Assembly: GCA_050011315.1 (NCBI GenBank)
Contig: JBEKJI010000025.1
Span: 1 to 33,015, forward strand
Length of the DNA stretch: 33,015 nucleotides
Origin: Fen-549 sp050011315
GTDB lineage: Bacteria; Actinomycetota; Thermoleophilia; Gaiellales; Gaiellaceae
Reading direction: 5' to 3'
Shown: piece by piece, positions 1 through 7,015 of the stretch
Layout of the letters: the number at the start of each line of letters is the position of its first letter
Position numbering within the stretch: position 1 is the stretch's first letter
Position numbers and translations under genes: made by a program
Notes under the pieces: generated by a model
The model's input: only the letters and a program-made list of their open reading frames with translations
Told to the model about the DNA's origin: nothing
Databases searched by the model: none

Positions 1-757
1 GCTCGGAGAGGGGGAGGGCGGCGAGGCGGGCGAGCTGTTCGTAAACGGCGTGGCGCGAGATCGAGTAGCCGTGCACGCGACCTCGGTCGTAGGTCGGCAG
101 GCGCTGGGCGAGTGCGGCGATGGTGGTGATCGTGCCGGCGTTACCGATCGCGGCCCGGGGCTCGTGCAGGACGGCGGCAGGAATCCGGTCGATCAGGAGT
201 TCGCGCACGATCGTGGCGCAGTGCTCGAGCTCGGCCGGCGTGGGCGGGTCGCTGTGCAGGTAGCGCTCGGTCAGGCGTACGGCGCCGATATCGAGGCTGA
301 CGTGGAAGCTGGGGCCGTTCGCGTCGCCGATGACCAGCTCGGTCGAGCCGCCGCCGATGTCGACGACCAGTACCGGCTGCGAGAGAGTTCGCCCGATCGT
401 CGCGCCGCGGAAGGCCAGCAGCGCCTCCTCGTTCCCCGAGAGCAGCCGTACCCTGAAGCCGAACCGGCTCTCGACCTCCTTCAGGAACTCGTCGCCGTTC
501 GAGGCGTCGCGAACGGCGCTGGTGGCGAGTGCGAGCGCGCGATCAGCGCCGAGCTCGCCGACGATCTCGAGATAGCCGGCGAGCGTCTCGAAGACGCGCT
601 CGATGCCGGCCTCGGAGAGGCTGCCGCTCCTGTCCACTCCCTCGCCCAGGCGCGTGATCGTCGTGCGGCGCTCGAGCTCCTCCAACGACGAGCCCGAGAC
701 CTCGGCCACGATCAGCCGGGTCGTATTGGTGCCGATGTCGATCGCTGCGACGGGCAC
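1..757 (-). CDS. ppx: Ppx/GppA family exopolyphosphatase, 3' end cut by the window edge
   Basis: This gene encodes an exopolyphosphatase / pppGpp phosphohydrolase of the ASKHA (actin-like ATPase) fold. About 252 codons are present, starting at a GTG at 755-757 and running off the left edge. The first phosphate-binding loop is AAIDIGTNTT (residues 4-13). The EEA of SGNEEA (about 107-112) matches the catalytic Glu region of E. coli PPX, and the second phosphate loop is DIGGGSTE (133-140). Actinobacterial members are often about 300-320 residues, so perhaps 50-70 residues are missing. It lies 6 nt downstream of the stop of the small membrane protein gene at 764, so the two are probably co-transcribed. 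Cytoplasmic; expected to hydrolyse terminal phosphates of polyphosphate. The choice between PPX and GppA activity cannot be made from the sequence. Confidence 0.93.
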   Translation of the reverse strand, partial: MPVAAIDIGTNTTRLIVAEVSGSSLEELERRTTITRLGEGVDRSGSLSEAGIERVFETLAGYLEIVGELGADRALALATSAVRDASNGDEFLKEVESRFGFRVRLLSGNEEALLAFRGATIGRTLSQPVLVVDIGGGSTELVIGDANGPSFHVSLDIGAVRLTERYLHSDPPTPAELEHCATIVRELLIDRIPAAVLHEPRAAIGNAGTITTIAALAQRLPTYDRGRVHGYSISRHAVYEQLARLAALPLSE

Positions 758-763
758 GGAGCG

Positions 764-1117
764 CTACTTGCTCGGGACGAAGGCCCGGGCGCGAGCCAGG
801 ATCGCCTCGGCCTCGGCGAGCACGCTCCTGATCAGGCGGACGCGCGTGTAAGCGGTGCGAAAGCGGACGAGACTCGCCTGCAAGCGCTCGAATGCGCGCG
901 TTGCGGCCTCGAGCTCGCCGGCGGTGCGCTCGCCCGAGTGGGCGATCCGCTGCAGCTCGGCGCCGAGCTCGCTGCGCAGGCTCTTCAGCGCCCTTCTCGT
1001 CTCGAGCGCCCGCACGACCACGAAGACGGCGCCGGCGACAAAGGCGGCGACGAGGACGGCGAGCGCGGCCCAGAAGGCGATCACTCCGTCGATGCTAGCA
1101 ACGAGGGGCGCGAGCAC
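764..1117 (-). CDS. Small single-span membrane protein (DUF948-like)
   Basis: The product is about 117 residues. A hydrophobic segment (about residues 12-32 from the chosen GTG at 1115-1117) is followed by a long charged, probably helical/coiled-coil tail rich in Arg, Glu and Ala. This layout resembles DUF948-type proteins of unknown role. The start is uncertain. GTG 1117 directly abuts a GGGAGG run, ATG 1144 has no ribosome site but would fit a leaderless start, and GTG 1084 lies inside the membrane segment. The reading frame stays open further upstream, into the tRNA on the other strand, which is not coding. It is followed after 6 nt by ppx, so a two-gene operon is likely. I do not recognise a specific function. 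Confidence 0.7.
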   Translation of the reverse strand: MLAPLVASIDGVIAFWAALAVLVAAFVAGAVFVVVRALETRRALKSLRSELGAELQRIAHSGERTAGELEAATRAFERLQASLVRFRTAYTRVRLIRSVLAEAEAILARARAFVPSK

Positions 1118-1153
1118 CCTCCCTGGCGGCCCCGGAAAGGGCATTTCTGGAGC

Positions 1154-1159
1154 TATAAT
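1154..1159 (+). promoter_or_regulatory. -10 box of the tRNA(fMet) promoter
   Basis: A perfect TATAAT hexamer lies 11 nt before the first base of the mature tRNA, placing the start of transcription around 1166 and giving a very short 5' leader. No good -35 hexamer is visible at 16-18 nt spacing. The box overlaps the region where transcription of the divergent membrane protein/ppx operon must begin, so the two promoters probably share or compete for the same DNA. Confidence 0.7.
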
Positions 1160-1170
1160 GAGCAACGCGA

Positions 1171-1244
1171 CGCGGGGTGGAGCAGTCAGGTAGCTCGCCG
1201 GGCTCATAACCCGGAGGTCGCAGGTTCAAATCCTGCCCCCGCTA
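1171..1244 (+). tRNA. Initiator tRNA(fMet), anticodon CAT
   Basis: The cloverleaf can be drawn completely: acceptor CGCGGGG/CCCCGCT, D-arm stem GAGC/GCTC, anticodon stem CCGGG/CCCGG with loop CTCATAA, T-arm GCAGG/CCTGC with loop TTCAAAT, discriminator A at 1244. It is 74 nt without an encoded CCA. Two initiator hallmarks are present: three consecutive G:C pairs beside the anticodon loop, and no Watson-Crick pair at 1:72 (C opposite T, where E. coli has C opposite A). It is a single-gene unit with its own -10 box and terminator. Confidence 0.97.
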
Positions 1245-1248
1245 TTTG

Positions 1249-1271
1249 AAAAGCCCGCTACGCGGGCTTTT
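1249..1271 (+). terminator. Intrinsic terminator of the tRNA(fMet) gene
   Basis: A perfect GCCCGC/GCGGGC stem with a 3-nt loop TAC is flanked by AAAA and TTTT, giving a 10-bp symmetrical hairpin ending in a T run. It starts 4 nt after the tRNA. Because of its symmetry it could terminate from either side. Confidence 0.9.
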
Positions 1272-1395
1272 CTGTTTCTGTCTCTTTCGCTCCTCGCGCA
1301 AACGGATCTGCGAGGGTTTGACATGCCAGACGCCGGGAACGAGTGTGGGCGGACAAGATGCGAAACGACCGTGTGACCGAGGAGAGGCACCCGAG

Positions 1396-2256
1396 GTGAT
1401 CCTGGTAACCGCGGCGAACGGGCGGACCGGCCGGAGCGTGGTCCGGACCCTGGCTCGTGCCGGGCACCGCGTGCGAGCGTTCGACATCTCCACTGACGTC
1501 GAACAGCTCGTCGATGAGGGAGCAGCGGAGGCTCTCGTCGGCGACCTGCTCGACCCGGACGACCTTCGCCGGGCAGTCGAGGGTGTCAAGGCGGTCGTCC
1601 ATATCGGGCCCCCCATGCATCCCCGGGAGGCCGAGATGGGTCACGGCGTCGTGGCGGCCGCCCGCCAGGCCGGGGTGGAGCACTTCGTGCAGTTCTCGGT
1701 CACGCACCCCCAGCTCGAGCCGCTCCTGAACCACCAGGCCAAGTTGGCAGTGGAACGCGTGCTGCTGCTGTCCCGGATGCCGTTCACCATTCTCCAGCCC
1801 ATGCACTACATGCAGAACATCGACGTGGCACGCGTGGTCGCAGACGGGATCCTGCGCCAGCCCTACTCGCTCGACACGCGCCTGGCCCATGTCGACCTGG
1901 AAGACGTCACCGAGGTCGCCGCCAAAGTGGTGGGTGAGGGGCGGCACCATCACCACGCCACCTACGAGCTCTGCGGCGACGATTTCCTCAACGCTCACGA
2001 GCTGGCCCAGGCGATCTCCGCCGAGTCCGGGCGCCCGGTCGCTGCCGAGCAGGTCCCGTTCCCTGCGGGCGCGACCGCTGGACCCCGACCATCCGAAGAG
2101 GACGACTACCGCCTCGACGCCCTGTTCCGGCTCTTCGACCACTACGGACGCTACGGCATCACCGGCAACCCGAACGTGCTCGGCTGGCTGCTGGGACGCC
2201 GACCGACGAGCTTCGCCGAGTACGTGCGCCGGAGTCTGGCCGCCCGCCGGCCCTAG
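1396..2256 (+). CDS. NmrA-like / SDR-type NAD(P)-binding protein
   Basis: A 286-residue protein beginning at GTG 1396, preceded by GGAGAGG about 9 nt upstream. The reading frame is open further upstream through the tRNA terminator, but that part is not credible. The N-terminus VILVTAANGRTGRSVV is a Rossmann beta-alpha-beta with the TxxNGxTG dinucleotide loop typical of the NmrA/TMR family of atypical short-chain dehydrogenases. The C-terminal half is the variable substrate or regulatory domain. Family members are NAD(P)-dependent reductases or NAD(P)-sensing regulators; the substrate cannot be read here. A natural run of four His residues occurs around residue 177. It stands alone, with the tRNA terminator upstream and a gene remnant downstream. 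Confidence 0.88.
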   Translation: MILVTAANGRTGRSVVRTLARAGHRVRAFDISTDVEQLVDEGAAEALVGDLLDPDDLRRAVEGVKAVVHIGPPMHPREAEMGHGVVAAARQAGVEHFVQFSVTHPQLEPLLNHQAKLAVERVLLLSRMPFTILQPMHYMQNIDVARVVADGILRQPYSLDTRLAHVDLEDVTEVAAKVVGEGRHHHHATYELCGDDFLNAHELAQAISAESGRPVAAEQVPFPAGATAGPRPSEEDDYRLDALFRLFDHYGRYGITGNPNVLGWLLGRRPTSFAEYVRRSLAARRP

Positions 2257-2317
2257 GGGCCTTGACTGAGACTTCCTTCGAGGACTTTCCCGTCGCTCGT
2301 AGAGTGGTGGTCAGGGC

Positions 2318-2506
2318 ATCGTCGTCGCCTCGACGGCCTTCGCGGCCGGGATCATCGACCGGCCCTTCTACGCCGTGTCGATCCTGCTGGTCGTGGTCAG
2401 CTCGCTCGTAGCCGGCTCCTGGCGCGAGCGCGTCCCCAGGGAGCACCTGCTCGCTCGTTCGGAGGGCGTTGCGGAAGCGGAGCCGGCGGCCGCTCCGGTT
2501 GCCTGA
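2318..2506 (+). pseudogene. 3' remnant (copy 1) of a Kef-type cation:proton antiporter gene
   Basis: The frame is open from 2303 to a TGA at 2504-2506 and encodes a last transmembrane helix and cytoplasmic tail: GIVVASTAFAAGIIDRPF, then a hydrophobic stretch ending SSLVAGSW, then a charged tail. In Kef/CPA2 antiporters this pattern (…GIV.A…AF.AGII…F) is the final helix of the membrane domain. Nothing of the other eleven or so helices is present; a TAG in frame at 2300-2302 and the NmrA-like gene precede it. It has a second copy at 3371-3559. A short translated peptide cannot be excluded (GTG at about 2375), but I see no ribosome site. Confidence 0.7.
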
Positions 2507-2549
2507 CCTTGCAGGCGTCCTGCGACCGGGCGGTTGAGCCTTCGAGCGA

Positions 2550-3293
2550 CTAGGCGGCCGCGGCGATCTCGGCTGTTCGCACGCGCCAGTCGGCGAGATA
2601 GGCGGGCAGTCCCGAGCGCAGGTAGGCGACGACAACCTGCTCGTCCTTCTCGCATGGGAGCAGGGTCTTCCAGGTTGCCAGGTGCTCGGGCCGGTGGAAG
2701 TCGCCGGAGGCCACCGCCGGCAGTCCCGCCCTGGCGACCCAGTCGAAGATATCCGTCCGGTTCGCCAGCTCGAAGCGATCGACCAGCGTCTGGAGCGAGC
2801 GCCATTCGCGTCCCCAGCGGGCAGTCTTGGCGCGTGTGGTGGCGGCCGCGGCCCGGGCCGAGTAAGGGTGGGCCGCGATCAGCGCCGCGCCGGCGGCACG
2901 TGCTTCCGCGAGCGCCGCCTCGAGCCCCGCGTCGGGCGAGACGAACGTGTCCAGGCCGATTGCGAGGGCATGCGCGGCGAAACTCGGATCGGGATCGTTG
3001 AAGGTCAGCTCCAGACCCGGGATCACGAGCAGTTCGTAGCGCTCGAGCGCCCGCTCGCACTCCGCCCGGACCTCCGCCAGGTAAAGCTGAAAGTTGAGCG
3101 CGTTCACGTGCTCGGGCCGGTCGTTTTGACGCGGCGACCGGGCATCGTTTCCACGCACGACGTGATCGGTTAAACAGAGCACGTCGAAGCCGTTCTCGCC
3201 GTAGAGGTCGACCAGCTGGCGCAACTGTAAGACGCCGTCGCTCCAGGTCGAGTGCGCGTGGAGCTCGCAGAGCAGAGCCGCCGTCGTATTCAT
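2550..3293 (-). CDS. PHP-domain metal-dependent phosphoesterase
   Basis: A 247-residue protein from ATG 3291-3293, just before the first conserved motif; the frame is open further upstream but without support. Metal ligands of the PHP fold are visible in order: HAH (His12, His14) with following Asp19, TDH (Asp43, His44), Glu95 in PGLEL, His142 in AAHPY, and Asp198/His200 in SGDFH. This is the COG0613 type (YciV/RNase AM, TrpH-like), cytoplasmic enzymes that hydrolyse phosphoester bonds in nucleotides or RNA ends with two or three metal ions. The substrate is unknown here. It is transcribed opposite to, and lies exactly between, the two antiporter remnants, so the gene appears to have entered or been trapped there by a duplication or insertion. 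Confidence 0.9.
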   Translation of the reverse strand: MNTTAALLCELHAHSTWSDGVLQLRQLVDLYGENGFDVLCLTDHVVRGNDARSPRQNDRPEHVNALNFQLYLAEVRAECERALERYELLVIPGLELTFNDPDPSFAAHALAIGLDTFVSPDAGLEAALAEARAAGAALIAAHPYSARAAAATTRAKTARWGREWRSLQTLVDRFELANRTDIFDWVARAGLPAVASGDFHRPEHLATWKTLLPCEKDEQVVVAYLRSGLPAYLADWRVRTAEIAAAA

Positions 3294-3370
3294 ACCTATA
3301 TCGACGGCAAAAGCCCTGATTTGTCGGTAAAGCGCCTCGGCGGCCAAGCTAGTGGGGCGGACGTCTCTTC

Positions 3371-3559
3371 GCTGAGGAGCCGCTCCGGGCGTTCGCGGGC
3401 AGGATCATCGACCGGCCCTTCTATGCCGTGCTGATCCTGCTTGCCGTGGTCAGCTCGCTCGTGGCCGGCTCCTGGCTGGAGCGCGTCCCCAGGGAGCACC
3501 TGCTCGTTCGTTCGGAGCGTGTGGCGGAACGGGAGCCGGAGCCCGTTCCGGTGGCCTGA
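3371..3559 (+). pseudogene. 3' remnant (copy 2) of the same antiporter gene
   Basis: The stretch 3404-3559 aligns with 2351-2506 at a constant offset of 1053 bases with no gap and about 18 mismatches in 156 bases (counted by eye). Both end at the same TGA. The encoded end reads RIIDRPFYAV, a hydrophobic stretch to SSLVAGSW, then LERVPREHLL and a Glu/Pro/Val tail. Upstream of about 3390 the similarity fades into unrelated sequence just before the PHP gene's start. A strong hairpin at 3575-3616 follows, which may be the original gene's terminator. Confidence 0.7.
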
Positions 3560-3574
3560 GCTTGATGGCGAGAT

Positions 3575-3620
3575 CCGATCGCCGCCCTCGCCATCGAGTC
3601 GGAGGGCGGCGATCGGGTTT
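3575..3620 (+). terminator. Strong hairpin with short T run, terminator-like
   Basis: A perfect 15-bp inverted repeat (3575-3589 with 3602-3616, arm CCGATCGCCGCCCTC) has a 12-nt loop and is followed on the plus strand by GTTTTGT. It lies 16 nt after the stop of antiporter remnant 2 and 8 nt beyond the stop of the substrate-binding protein gene on the minus strand. The T run favours plus-strand use; on the minus strand the hairpin lacks a T run but could still stabilise the mRNA end. Confidence 0.75.
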
Positions 3621-3624
3621 TGTA

Positions 3625-5349
3625 TTAGCTCTGCAGGTGGTCGATCATGTCGATGCCGGTCATGTTCAGGTAGCCACGCCACATCGTGGGGAGGTAGTGG
3701 CGCCCGCTCGCCGCTGACGGCCAGTTGTGCCAGTACTGCGTTACGTAGTAGGCCCACAAGGGCTCATACCAGAGCGGTATTACCGGGAACATCTGGAGGG
3801 AGATCTTCTCGAGCCGGTCGGTTATCGCTTTTCTCCTCGTGAGATTGGCGAGTGGGGTGCGGTCGAGCTTCTGGACGAGCGACCAGGCCGTGGTATTCGC
3901 ATACCGCTCGAAGTTTGCGAACGTCTGTCCCGGAAGCGCGAGGATCGGAAGATGGAACAGGTAGTCGAAGTATGTCCACGGACTCCCGGTCATCAGGGTG
4001 ATGTCGTCGATCAAGAGATCGAACTTTCCCATGTTTCGATTCAGTCGCCACTGGACCGGGTCTTGAGTCGCAACCACGACCTTGATCCCCACGTGCCTCG
4101 CATCGTTGGCGATCATATCGGCGGCAACGGCAAAGTCGGATTGCCCGGTCGGGACGATGAGCACCAGGGAGATCTTGCTTCCGTCCTTGTTCTCGACGTA
4201 GCCGTCACCGTTACCGTCCTTGTAACCGGCCGCCGCCAGGATCTGCTTCGCCTTTGCGGGCTTGAAGCGGAGTCCGTATTTGTTGACGAGGGCGTTGTTG
4301 ATCCACTTTTGCCAGGCCGTCGCCAATCCTGTCGGATTCGCTTTCTCGACTTGGTTCGCAAAGTCGGTTTTGATGATCGCCGCGATGTTGATCGCGTAGG
4401 CGAGTGCTTTTCGGAACGCGACATCGTTCAGCGGCTTGTGCGTCGTGTTCGGCACGAGAGCCGCCAGACCGGCCTGGAGGTGATACGGAGGTTTCGGGAA
4501 GTAAGTCTGGACCTGACCCGCGACCACGCTCTGAGGACTCGCCGTCTTGGCGTTGTATAGATCGACCTTGGATAGCGTGGGCTCGATGCCCGTCTTCGTG
4601 ACGAGGTCGATGATGTACGCCGGTTTGGGCGAGGGAGCGATATCGAGCTTCGCCGCCCACCAGACGTCCCTCTTCTTCCAGACGACCCTGGTCGCGGGAT
4701 CGTAACCGGCCGAGTCGAGCGCGTAGGGCCCGGTGCAGACGGGATTGCTCGGATTGTAGGTGGTCAGGGCAGCGCCGTTGTTGACGTTGGGATTCCATTG
4801 AGCCCTCTGAACGATCGGGATACTCCAAATGGCGTTCTGGAACTGCTGGTAGTTCGGCGTCCCGGTGAACGTCATCGTGACGGTGTCCCCGGAAGCCGTC
4901 GCGCCCCCGGTCGCTGCCAAGAGGGTGTGCCAGAACGCCTGGGCATACTGGCCCAGGTTGAGCGTATACGCGACGTCGGCACCGGTCAGGGCATCACCGT
5001 CACTCCACTTGATGCCAGACCGGACCTTGATGTTGTAGGTCTTTCCGCTGAACCCAGCGCTTTTGGCCAGCCACGGGATGTACTTGTCCGTGAGTGGGTC
5101 ATAGCGAAGCAGCGTCTCGTTGCACAGCCCGACCGTGCCGACTGCGTAGTTGCCTTGAAAGGGATTGAAGCCCTGGATGGGGCCCAACTGCGTACCGCTC
5201 GTGAGCAAGGTCTGTGCTCGCGGATAGGTGGTTTGTTTCGAGCTTGTGGCAGCCCAACCGGTCGCTGCCAGAGCTCCGAGCGCGACACCTGAAAAGACGA
5301 TGGACAGTCCCAACGCCCATCTTCCACGATTTTTCTCCGTTTTCTTCAC
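3625..5349 (-). CDS. ABC transporter substrate-binding protein, family 5 (oligopeptide/dipeptide type)
   Basis: A 574-residue exported protein. The GTG start at 5347-5349 is chosen because GAGGGGAG lies 7 nt upstream; the open frame extends about 34 codons further without support. A basic N-terminus and hydrophobic core (about residues 12-33) form a signal peptide or membrane anchor; no lipobox Cys is visible. The mature part follows the SBP_bac_5 pattern: GFNPFQGNYAVG near the start, then WSDGDALTGADVAYTL, and a late loop GNGDGYVENKDG resembling a calcium loop, as often seen in this family. Such proteins capture peptides, nickel or sugars for an ABC importer. No permease or ATPase gene lies nearby, so it is an orphan that either serves transporters elsewhere or has another sensing role. 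Its base composition is lower in GC than the core genes. Confidence 0.92.
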   Translation of the reverse strand: MKKTEKNRGRWALGLSIVFSGVALGALAATGWAATSSKQTTYPRAQTLLTSGTQLGPIQGFNPFQGNYAVGTVGLCNETLLRYDPLTDKYIPWLAKSAGFSGKTYNIKVRSGIKWSDGDALTGADVAYTLNLGQYAQAFWHTLLAATGGATASGDTVTMTFTGTPNYQQFQNAIWSIPIVQRAQWNPNVNNGAALTTYNPSNPVCTGPYALDSAGYDPATRVVWKKRDVWWAAKLDIAPSPKPAYIIDLVTKTGIEPTLSKVDLYNAKTASPQSVVAGQVQTYFPKPPYHLQAGLAALVPNTTHKPLNDVAFRKALAYAINIAAIIKTDFANQVEKANPTGLATAWQKWINNALVNKYGLRFKPAKAKQILAAAGYKDGNGDGYVENKDGSKISLVLIVPTGQSDFAVAADMIANDARHVGIKVVVATQDPVQWRLNRNMGKFDLLIDDITLMTGSPWTYFDYLFHLPILALPGQTFANFERYANTTAWSLVQKLDRTPLANLTRRKAITDRLEKISLQMFPVIPLWYEPLWAYYVTQYWHNWPSAASGRHYLPTMWRGYLNMTGIDMIDHLQS

Positions 5350-6018
5350 TGTTCGCTCCCCTCTCGAAGTTGCTTGTCCGAACATCCGGTATTCGAGAGC
5401 GAGCGCACCTACGGCGACCAACTCCAGCGGTACCGTGCCCGGACGAGCCACCTCAGCGGCTAGACGAGGTTCTCACGGCGGAGTTCAGCACCGATCGGAT
5501 CAAAAGTCAATATTTCGGAAAGTCGAGCTCAGGCCGTCGGTAGCGGAGCTTATGATCGAGTCGCGCCGCAGCGGTGGTGACCAGCGAAAGCGAGGAAGAC
5601 TCGGGATGCGCTTTGTTCGAACCGATTCGATCAGTCGCGGATACGGCACCGGCATTGGTTGCGGCGTCTTTATCAGCCTGGTTGAGAGCGGTCTTCTGGG
5701 GAACAGCTCGGGCGCGGCGGCAGGTCGTTCGCTGACGGCTCGGCCTGATTGACTGAGCTAGCGGGCGGCCTTCGCTTCGTGGGTCACCGCTCCGAGACTG
5801 CGCTGCCAGTCCGAGCAGCTGCGCGCATTCCGGTGACGCCAAATCACCTCATGCCGAACAGACGCCGGCCGATGATCAGAGCATGGCCCGCAGGCTGCCC
5901 CGCTCCCCTCTGGTTGCACTCCACTGGATGGCATCGTTTTCGCTTTGCGCCGCCGGCTACGGCCTGTCTAATGAGAACGAGACCGGCGACCTTTCACAGC
6001 ACGACTTCGGAGGTTGAG
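5350..6018. other. 670-bp intergenic region between divergent genes
   Basis: No convincing gene. It must contain the promoters for the substrate-binding protein (left) and the secreted protein (right). On the minus strand a TTGACT -35-like hexamer occurs at 5505-5510, but no matching -10 is seen at 17-18 nt. On the plus strand TCTAAT at 5967-5972 is the best -10. Open frames here lack codon bias, ribosome sites and recognisable motifs. The length is unusual for this compact genome. Confidence 0.6.
5944..5972 (+). promoter_or_regulatory. Possible sigma-70-type promoter of the secreted protein gene
   Basis: TCTAAT (5967-5972, five of six to TATAAT) is preceded at 17 nt by TTTGCG, a poor -35. 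Transcription would start near 5979, leaving a 40-nt leader that includes the GGAGG ribosome site at 6009-6013. Confidence 0.35.
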
Positions 6019-6915
6019 ATGAGACGGTTTGCGGCGCGTTTTAGCTTTGTATGGCTCGCGGCCGGGCTAGCGCTTCTTCTTGCATCAGGAGCGCAAGCCA
6101 AGACGGCGGCGGCTGATCCGATCGTCGGCACTTGGTCAGGCGGCGGCGTCAAGATAACGGTGTCGCCGGTATCAGGAAGCACAACTCACTTTTATGGCTA
6201 CCTAACTCAAGTAACGGGTTGTACTTCCCCTGACTCTTCCACCATTGCCTGGGACATTTTTAAGAGCGGGAGCGTCTACACCGGCTCATCAATGACGGAT
6301 CTAGGGACGTCCTCCGTCGATCCGCCCTACGCGCAGTGCTGGCCGGAGGGCTTGCACTCGGGTGCGTCATGGACCATGACTGGATCGACCTCGCTTACGC
6401 TCGTAATGGGGTCGACCTCTTACTGGATCAAGTCGGGTACACCGCCGACGACCACTACTACCACAACCACCACGGGGACAACTACGACGACCACTACTAC
6501 CACAACGACAACTGCCGCCCAAGATAACGCGGTACGCAAGAGCGTCAATAAGGCTTTCAACGCCGTTACCGCGGCGAACAAAAAACTGGCCTCGTGTAGT
6601 AAGACGTGGGGGCGTTGCCGAAAAGTGGCCTATGGATTACAAAGGGTTGCGACATCTTGGCATGGATGTTTCGTTAGGTCTTTCCTCCCGTGTAAAGAAC
6701 CAGGGGCCTCCGCTGCGGCTAAGGCCGGGCGTCGGGATACGATCACGGCACTCGGCTATTGGATTCAGGATGCAAACGCGGCGATTAAAACCGATGCCGC
6801 GGTGAAGGCCAGAAACGCGACGCTTACCAAGTATTGGTTCGGCATCTGCTCTGCGAAGTTCAAGCAAGCGGTGAAGTATGAGAAGCTCGCCGTGAAGCAC
6901 CTCTGGCCGAGTTAG
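6019..6915 (+). CDS. Secreted protein of unknown function with a poly-threonine linker
   Basis: A 298-residue protein starting at ATG 6019 with GGAGG 5 nt upstream. Residues 1-27 are a clear signal peptide ending in AQA. Residues about 33-140 look like a small beta-rich domain (GTWSGGGVKITV…, two Cys). Residues 144-165 are nine Thr, one Gly and twelve Thr, probably an extended and possibly O-glycosylated linker. The C-terminal domain (168-298) is basic, Lys/Ala-rich, probably helical, with five cysteines. I do not recognise either domain. GC is clearly lower here than in flanking genes (parts of 6540-6900 are near 50 percent), suggesting recent acquisition or relaxed selection. Confidence 0.8.
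   Translation: MRRFAARFSFVWLAAGLALLLASGAQAKTAAADPIVGTWSGGGVKITVSPVSGSTTHFYGYLTQVTGCTSPDSSTIAWDIFKSGSVYTGSSMTDLGTSSVDPPYAQCWPEGLHSGASWTMTGSTSLTLVMGSTSYWIKSGTPPTTTTTTTTTGTTTTTTTTTTTTAAQDNAVRKSVNKAFNAVTAANKKLASCSKTWGRCRKVAYGLQRVATSWHGCFVRSFLPCKEPGASAAAKAGRRDTITALGYWIQDANAAIKTDAAVKARNATLTKYWFGICSAKFKQAVKYEKLAVKHLWPS
6446..6506 (+). repeat. Two 22-bp direct repeats inside the threonine linker
   Basis: The 22 bases at 6446-6467 recur identically at 6485-6506, 39 bases (13 codons) apart, with more Thr codons of the same type between and around them. This is an in-frame minisatellite that can change linker length by slippage without breaking the gene. Confidence 0.85.
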
Positions 6916-7015
6916 AGCTCGGTTCGGATTCGAGACCCGCGTCGGTCTCAAGGGAGTCCATCCGCCTGCCGGCGGCGAGACCGCTCGGTTCGCCCGCACC
7001 CAGGCGACGAGCCTG

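Noticed and set aside
50..1249. A 399-codon plus-strand open frame
   Set aside because: It runs antisense to ppx and through the tRNA(fMet); shadow of a GC-rich gene.
1924..1935. Four-His run in the NmrA-like protein taken for an engineered tag
   Set aside because: It is internal, encoded in natural context, and no vector sequence is present.
5507..5842. Minus-strand open frame in the 670-bp gap
   Set aside because: No ribosome site, no recognisable motif, composition not like neighbouring proteins.
6446..6506. Repeats considered as a CRISPR-like array
   Set aside because: Only two copies, in frame within a Thr-coding linker, with repeat-like rather than unique spacer sequence.
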